DNA of 64,000 bases. It comes from Polaromonas sp. GTDB taxonomy: Bacteria; Pseudomonadota; Gammaproteobacteria; Burkholderiales; Burkholderiaceae_C. Location: positions 1-64,000 of the forward strand of contig NZ_JAQSDA010000006.1 in assembly GCF_029945685.1 (NCBI RefSeq), given 5' to 3'. The position numbers and the translations under genes are program-made. The notes below the pieces were generated by a model. That model was not told where the DNA came from. It saw only the letters and a program-made list of their open reading frames with translations, and ran no database searches. Positions 59,722 to 64,000 of the stretch are shown piece after piece; within the stretch, counting starts at the first letter, position 1; every line of letters begins with the position of its first letter.

Positions 59722-59804
59722 TCCCTGTTGACGCGCGGGGTTCCATCGAATGGCTGCATGAGCTGCGGCGGCTTGTTCCGTGTGTCCGGCAGTCGGTGAG
59801 AGCT

Positions 59805-61760
59805 TCAGTCGCGTGGTGAGGCTGCAGCACCGCCAAATGCCTTTGCAATCTCGTCGGCCAAGCGTTCCTCTGGAGCCGTTCCATAGGTGTCGTGCGTCGT
59901 CTTTATGCTCGCGTGGCCCATCTGGCCTTGGATGACGTCAGAGGGTACGCCTCTGGCCATTGAGTGATTGCCGAAGGTGTGACGGAGCCAATGGGTGGAG
60001 GCTCCCGCCAGCAGTTGAGCCTGTCGCGCGTTGACGCCGGGCGAATCGAGTGATGCTTTGAACCAGCTTTTGACATGCGCATAAAGGGTGGGGTAGGCAA
60101 TCGGGCGCATTGAATCTCGATTGCTCGCAACCAGCGGAGTTTCCCCGTCGGCATCCTCTGCTCGAGGAAGTGTTCGGTATGCCAGATATTCCTGAAGGGC
60201 GTCCATTCCCTGCTTTGCGATAGATACGTCCCGAGCTTTCGACCCCTTACCAACGACAGCTAAGAACCACCTGTTTTCTCGATAAGAAAGGTCTTTAACC
60301 TTCGCCGCGATTAGTTCGGACGAGCGTAGCCCAACCGACTCCAGGAAAAGAAAAATAAAGCGGATCCTCGCACGGTCCATGGACGGTGGCCGGCTCTCAA
60401 TAAAATCCAGAAGCACTTTGAACAAGTCCTCGCCTACCGCTTTGGACGTGGCCCGTTTAGTTGCTCGCTTGGTAACGACGTTTTTGTTGATGATTGCCCA
60501 AGGATTACGTGGGAGGTACGCGGCGGCCGCTAGCCAGGTGTACATAGCTGCGACGATAACGATCGATTGTTGGCGGCTTGACGCATCTAGCTGGCCGCGG
60601 AAGGGCCTCCATGCCGCCTCTCCGGGCTTCGCCCGAGAGGTAGATGCACTAATGTAATCCGAAGGAATTTGCCCGAGGAAATCAATGTAAGCGTTGCAGT
60701 CGATCACTTTGATATCAGCCAGGCAATCCAGCCCGCGTTCAAAGTACAACCACAGCAAAAACCGCCGCGCCTCGCGCAGGTAAGTTTTCGCGGTCTCGGT
60801 CGACCCCACGACCACTTTGACCCATTCGTAGATCGCGCCAACATCATCGGTGGCATCAAGAAACGAATCCGGCGGCACCGAGTAGGCCCGATAAGAAGGC
60901 GTTTCCAGGAAACAACGCGTAAGTGGGTCCGGAAAGGCGAGGGGTCGAGGCCGTGGTTGTCTGACGCCTCCGGCGGCCGTAAGCGCCACAGGGCGTTCCT
61001 CAACCGCAGTGCTTGTTCCAAGGACTGCCGGCACTGCAAACGCAGGCGCACCCGGGAGGAGGGGAGGGCGTGTCATAACCGCGCCCGGGAGATGAGTGGC
61101 GGGGGGCGCGGGTTCTCCGTACCGTTTTGGGAGCAAGGGGATCAGTGCGCCAAGGTGATGCTCAATCCGTTCGGCCTTGACCGATCCAATAGCCTTTGCG
61201 GCCGCGTGCCACTGCGGGTCGCTTGCAATCCTCGCGTTGAGGTCGGCGAGCGTGCCAAGGCCGATCGCAGCAAGGCGGTCGGCCGTGTCCTGGTCATACC
61301 AGCCTGCCAGCGCATCGGTGGCCTGAGGAGGCACCACAACGAGTTTCTCGATCCGTGACAGGGTGGCAAGAAGATTTTCACGGAGTCGCAGCCGGCGGGC
61401 TGGCTTTCGACCGGTGGGATAACGTTCCTGGTAGGCCTCCAACAGTTCAGCTTCGCTGAAATCAGATGCCCACGGCGTCGTTTCGGCGAACTCGGCGAGA
61501 GTCGGCTGCGAGGTCTGTTCGCTCACTGGGATGGCCAGGCCGACGAGGCGCCAGGAAGTTTCGCGGTGCCGGCGCGCCACTGCGCGAACCGCGTCGACGG
61601 TTTCTCGGTGCGCCGTCACAGCCTGGTTGCCATGGTAGATGGCCAGGTACCGAAGCGCGGACTCTGTGACCGGCAAGCCCTCTGCAACGGCACGAAGGTG
61701 TGCGAAGTGGTGTTTGCCTAGGCGGTGGACAAAAACCGGCTCTGTCGCGGTTGCGGTCAT
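59805..61760 (-). CDS. Tyrosine recombinase/integrase (DUF3701-type N-terminus)
   Basis: A 651-residue protein. Residues about 1-230 are a DUF3701-like N-terminal extension. The core-binding domain is about 290-420 and the catalytic domain about 440-640. The conserved residues are Arg in SVGLRSSELIA, the HWLRHTF box, GHASIKTTHDTYGT with the nucleophile Tyr. All expected residues are present, so it should be active. Placed beside parAB, it most likely resolves plasmid multimers, or it may be an element integrase. Confidence 0.88.
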   Translation of the reverse strand: MTATATEPVFVHRLGKHHFAHLRAVAEGLPVTESALRYLAIYHGNQAVTAHRETVDAVRAVARRHRETSWRLVGLAIPVSEQTSQPTLAEFAETTPWASDFSEAELLEAYQERYPTGRKPARRLRLRENLLATLSRIEKLVVVPPQATDALAGWYDQDTADRLAAIGLGTLADLNARIASDPQWHAAAKAIGSVKAERIEHHLGALIPLLPKRYGEPAPPATHLPGAVMTRPPLLPGAPAFAVPAVLGTSTAVEERPVALTAAGGVRQPRPRPLAFPDPLTRCFLETPSYRAYSVPPDSFLDATDDVGAIYEWVKVVVGSTETAKTYLREARRFLLWLYFERGLDCLADIKVIDCNAYIDFLGQIPSDYISASTSRAKPGEAAWRPFRGQLDASSRQQSIVIVAAMYTWLAAAAYLPRNPWAIINKNVVTKRATKRATSKAVGEDLFKVLLDFIESRPPSMDRARIRFIFLFLESVGLRSSELIAAKVKDLSYRENRWFLAVVGKGSKARDVSIAKQGMDALQEYLAYRTLPRAEDADGETPLVASNRDSMRPIAYPTLYAHVKSWFKASLDSPGVNARQAQLLAGASTHWLRHTFGNHSMARGVPSDVIQGQMGHASIKTTHDTYGTAPEERLADEIAKAFGGAAASPRD

Positions 61761-62102
61761 TGGGGTAAGTTCAGAGTTAAGTGAAGAAACAGGACGCCAG
61801 CGACGAAAATTCTTTTTAAATCAATGAGTTAGGTGCAGTCACACACAGGTACGTGGAAACGACAGCAGTTTCTGATGTATAGATTATAGACTTAATCTCT
61901 CGTTCGATCACCACTCCCAACGGAGGAGGGGCGTGGCAGTACTTTGCGGCGCCCAAGATCTCCAGCGTTATCTCGGTACCCTCGGTCGCGAAGCTCCTGC
62001 CGCCCCTCATCAAGTGTCTGTAAATGTCCGAAGAACAACGAGTGAACGAAATCAGGCGTGCATCAACGCTAAGCCACAATACAGGCAACAGTAGGGTTTC
62101 CA
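61761..62102. other. Divergent intergenic region upstream of recombinase
   Basis: A 342-base stretch between the recombinase and the 62.1 kb gene. A minus-strand frame of about 64 codons from 62010 down to 61816 is open, but it has no clear ribosome site and no recognised domain; I do not call it. Promoters for both flanking genes should lie here. Confidence 0.4.
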
Positions 62103-62642
62103 GTGAGCGATTTCGCCAATAAAACATTCGAAGGTCAGGTTTACACCTTCCCCCACCTCGCACAGATGACGCTCTCCGTTGACCTCGTTGTCCAGCTGCA
62201 GCCGATCAGCATCCCGGTCCGAGTCACATTCGGGTGCCACTGCTTTACGGAGGATTTCGATCCAATTAAGCACGGTGGCCACCACCGGTACACGCATCTC
62301 GGCGAAGAGCGGGCTTTCGACGTGGAGCGCTATCAATGCTCCCTCCAGTTACCGCAGGTCATGAATTCCATGTTGAGCGGGACAATCTACCGTGCCGACA
62401 GGAGCTACACCTATGTTGCACAGATCGTTCTGCCGCCTGGCACTGGCCTGGCGCCGTATTCGATCTTTTTTAGCTTGGAGAAGACCCGTAAGTCGGCTGT
62501 CCCGGCTGTTGAAATGTTCATCAAGAGTGCATATCTGAGCCCTCTTAAGCACAGTCCGAACGCGCAGAGTTGGCGTTTCAAGGCGCTGGTTGGAGAAAAG
62601 GCGGATGTATTTCCCGCCAAATCGCCCAAAGGGCGCCGTTAG
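62103..62642 (+). CDS. Conserved accessory protein of unknown function
   Basis: A 179-residue protein starting at GTG 62103. It contains the pattern F.GQVYTFPHLAQ ... IPVRVTFGCHCFTEDFD, HRYTHLGEERAFDVERYQCSLQLP and YSIFFSLEKTRK ... MFIKSAYL that I recognise from uncharacterised proteins found on plasmids and genomic islands of Gammaproteobacteria and Betaproteobacteria. Two Cys/His-rich spots (CHCF and HHRYTH) could bind a metal. The function is not known. Confidence 0.55.
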   Translation: MSDFANKTFEGQVYTFPHLAQMTLSVDLVVQLQPISIPVRVTFGCHCFTEDFDPIKHGGHHRYTHLGEERAFDVERYQCSLQLPQVMNSMLSGTIYRADRSYTYVAQIVLPPGTGLAPYSIFFSLEKTRKSAVPAVEMFIKSAYLSPLKHSPNAQSWRFKALVGEKADVFPAKSPKGRR

Positions 62643-62654
62643 TCCGGGTCGGTA

Positions 62655-62671
62655 CCCCATTTGACGGTACC
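62655..62671 (-). repeat. Isolated iteron-like element
   Basis: The minus strand here reads GGTACCGTCAAATGGGG, a full match to the 17-base origin iteron pattern, in inverted orientation and about 5.6 kb from the origin. Partial GGTACC sites flank it. It is just past the stop of the 62.1 kb gene. Confidence 0.7.
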
Positions 62672-62812
62672 GTGAACTGCTGGTACCATAGATGTACAAA
62701 GACAGTTCGAGAGCGAGTGCGTATACGAACTAGCTGCCTGGAGTAATCTAGGTCCTGCACACCAGCAGGGGTAACAGAGCCTCGCAGCGATATCCCGAAA
62801 TGGATATCAAGG
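62672..62812 (+). ncRNA. Possible structured small RNA
   Basis: Between the 62.1 kb gene and a good terminator there are 141 bases with no coding frame. A hairpin GATATCC-CGAAAT-GGATATC (about 62789-62808) precedes the terminator directly. This could be the 3' end of a small RNA or simply an mRNA trailer; no known family was recognised. Confidence 0.3.
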
Positions 62813-62838
62813 AAAGGACCTTCGGGTCCTTTTTCTTT
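62813..62838 (+). terminator. Rho-independent terminator
   Basis: A seven-base-pair stem (AAGGACC / GGTCCTT) with the stable TTCG loop, followed by TTTCTTT on the plus strand. Confidence 0.88.
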
Positions 62839-62899
62839 GCCTGAACACTTTGCGAACTTAATCATCCGGCGGACCTTGAGGGTGAGTATTTCCGTCTAG

Positions 62900-63390
62900 T
62901 GTTGAGTTCCGTCGAAATCTGACCCACCGGGGATGCGGACAAAAACTTGGACTACCAGGAGGTAGTTCATGTATTCATACGAAGACAGAATTCGAGCGGT
63001 CGAGCTCTACATCAAGCTCGGCAAACGCGTGAGACCAACCATCCGTCAGCTGGGTTACCCAACCAAAATGTCTTGAAGGGCTGGTACCGGGAATATGAGC
63101 AACGGCTCGATTTACCGGTGGGCTATGCGGGCCGGGAGCCCAAGTACTCCCAGGCGCAGAAGGAGGCAGCTGTTGAGCACTACCTCACTCACGATCGATG
63201 CATTGCCGCCACCATGAGGGCGCTGGGCTACCCCGGTCGTGAGACATTGACCGCCTGGGTCCGCGAGGCGCTTCCAGAGAGTAGGAAAGCCATGGTTGGC
63301 AGCGTTGGACGCCCAAGGTATCCCGAGTCGATGAAGCAGGCCGGTGTCATCGGGCACCCCCCTCGGGTCAGACTTCAGCGGAATTCAACA
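62900..63390 (+). mobile_element. Degenerate, internally deleted IS3-type element (about 490 bp)
   Basis: Imperfect terminal inverted repeats of about 26 bases (starting TGTTGAGTTCCG and ending CGGAATTCAACA) bound the element. It contains the orfA start (ATG 62969, AGGAGG ribosome site: MYSYEDRIRAVELYIKLGK...). This is broken by a missing base near 63065-63068 (a four-A run) and then continues in the next frame with NVLKGWYREYEQRLDLPVGYAGREPKYSQAQKEAAVEHYL. The rest of orfA's end and all of orfB are gone. No target duplication is clear. It is a non-autonomous remnant. Confidence 0.75.
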
Positions 63391-63435
63391 CTGACAGGCT
63401 ACAACTCAAAGCAGGTCAGTCAAGTATTGGACCGG

Positions 63436-63813
63436 ATGCCAGAACTGCACTCTCGTGAACGTGAATTTTCCCCCGCTGTTCAAAGCTGCCTGCTGAGGGC
63501 CGAGGAGGACACTAAGGCCAGAGCCACAGCCATTAAGGGGGTGGCGGGCTCGACTTTTGCCTTGGCTCTTTTATTGGGACAAAAAGGGGTCGACCTAAAA
63601 GACGGCAATATCTTGGCCTACGCCCTGATGCCGCTAGTTGCCGCACTAACCGTTGCCGGATTCATTGCCGTTCATGCGCGCGGAACAGTTGCCGTTTATG
63701 GGCTGGCGCATGCCGTCATCTATAAGCTTGAAGCGCAAGCCCTTTCTCGTCAGCAAAGCCAGGCGTTGCGGAAACGCCGTAGAACAGGCGCGCCTGAAGC
63801 TAATCGCGCATGA
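63436..63813 (+). CDS. Small integral membrane protein paired with the next gene
   Basis: A 125-residue protein; the ATG at 63436 is chosen because the frame continues upstream only into the IS remnant. Two hydrophobic helices (GSTFALALLLGQKG and YALMPLVAALTVAGFIAVHA) follow a charged N-terminus (RAEEDTKARATAIKG), and the C-terminus is basic with KRRRTG. It overlaps the next gene by four bases (ATGA), so the two are translationally coupled. Function unknown; it could be a membrane effector or anchor of a two-gene module. Confidence 0.55.
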   Translation: MPELHSREREFSPAVQSCLLRAEEDTKARATAIKGVAGSTFALALLLGQKGVDLKDGNILAYALMPLVAALTVAGFIAVHARGTVAVYGLAHAVIYKLEAQALSRQQSQALRKRRRTGAPEANRA

Positions 63814-64000
63814 ATAACAAAACGCCGCGGATCGCCTGCCTTGGCTGGGGATCATTGATCTGGAAGCCTGGGGAGCTGCCGATTTTTGATGGGTGGAAAA
63901 CCGATGGTCCTATGCTACCGGTCGAATTCGCACGCGAATCAGGTGGCCAGCGCATCACGCTTGTAATCTGCGACAACGTGGACCCCGTAAGAACATGCTG
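63810..64000 (+). CDS. Conserved SLIW-type hypothetical protein (5' part; runs off window)
   Basis: The first 63 residues are visible: RIACLGWGSLIWKPGELPIFDGWKTDGPMLPVEFARESGGQRITLVI. The GWGSLIW start and the GP...VEF.R.S..GRITLV pattern match a widespread uncharacterised family that resembles gamma-glutamylcyclotransferase-fold proteins. It is coupled to the membrane-protein gene by an ATGA overlap. The 3' end is beyond the window. Confidence 0.7.
   Translation, partial: MNNKTPRIACLGWGSLIWKPGELPIFDGWKTDGPMLPVEFARESGGQRITLVICDNVDPVRTC

Noticed and set aside
61816-62163. 115-codon minus-strand frame before the recombinase
   Set aside because: Overlaps the 62.1 kb gene's start, no ribosome site and no domain; left as intergenic.
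1-64000. CRISPR arrays and tRNA or rRNA genes
   Set aside because: No regularly spaced repeat-spacer pattern and no tRNA cloverleaf were noticed; the periodic repeats present are iterons and centromere palindromes.

Overview
This window looks like part of a large conjugative plasmid, probably from a Burkholderiales-type betaproteobacterium. The host assignment is inferred from the gene families and the fairly GC-rich coding style; no rRNA, tRNA or chromosomal housekeeping operon is present. The plasmid assignment rests on direct evidence: a Rep_3 initiator beside a large iteron array, parAB with palindromic centromere-like repeats, a dimer-resolution-type tyrosine recombinase, a MobH relaxase, a coupling protein and a full set of type IV secretion genes.

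Layout. Positions 1-14.9 kb (minus strand) encode a type IVb pilus of the R64/thin-pilus type (pilV, two PilT-like ATPases, pilM, pilS, pilR, pilQ, pilP, pilO, pilN, a TcpQ/PilL protein) behind virB8-virB9-virB10. A three-domain protein between virB10 and the pilus genes (VirB9-like, OmpA-like, TcpQ-like) may bridge the two machines. Positions 15.0-31.7 kb (minus) carry the other transfer genes: EexN-like lipoprotein, a membrane-anchored tandem AAA+ ATPase, trbL, trbJ, virB4, virB3, virB2, virB11, DUF4400, traD, MobH relaxase, and at the head flhD/flhC-like genes. A divergent CI-like repressor starts at about 32.1 kb. Positions 32.8-39.1 kb hold an unknown protein, a UvrD-type helicase, a bactofilin, a proline-rich membrane protein, a primase and a small envelope protein. 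Positions 39.3-49.6 kb hold a CobT-like VWA protein, DUF3150, a B12-dependent ribonucleotide reductase, a frameshifted KTSC gene, an SSB-like protein, a CobS/MoxR-like ATPase and unknowns. Positions 50.0-53.8 kb are a PRTRC cassette (C, F, B, A, ThiF), a bacterial ubiquitin-like conjugation system. Positions 54-61.8 kb are the replication/partition/recombination core. The last 2 kb are an accessory edge with a degenerate 0.5 kb IS3-type remnant.

Regulation. The main new observation is a shared promoter architecture, AATT-6 nt-(N)ATTTC(N)-24 nt-TCTAAA-like -10 box. It occurs exactly spaced before virB8/pil, virB11/trb, the relaxase, the 32.8 kb gene/helicase pair and the 36.3 kb gene, with a partial copy before the 38.6 kb gene/primase operon. 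Because the plasmid encodes its own FlhDC-type activator (compare SetCD of SXT and AcaCD of IncC) next to a CI-like repressor, these are good candidates for the activator's targets. At three of them the start codon lies only a few bases past the predicted transcription start and has no Shine-Dalgarno, which suggests leaderless mRNAs.
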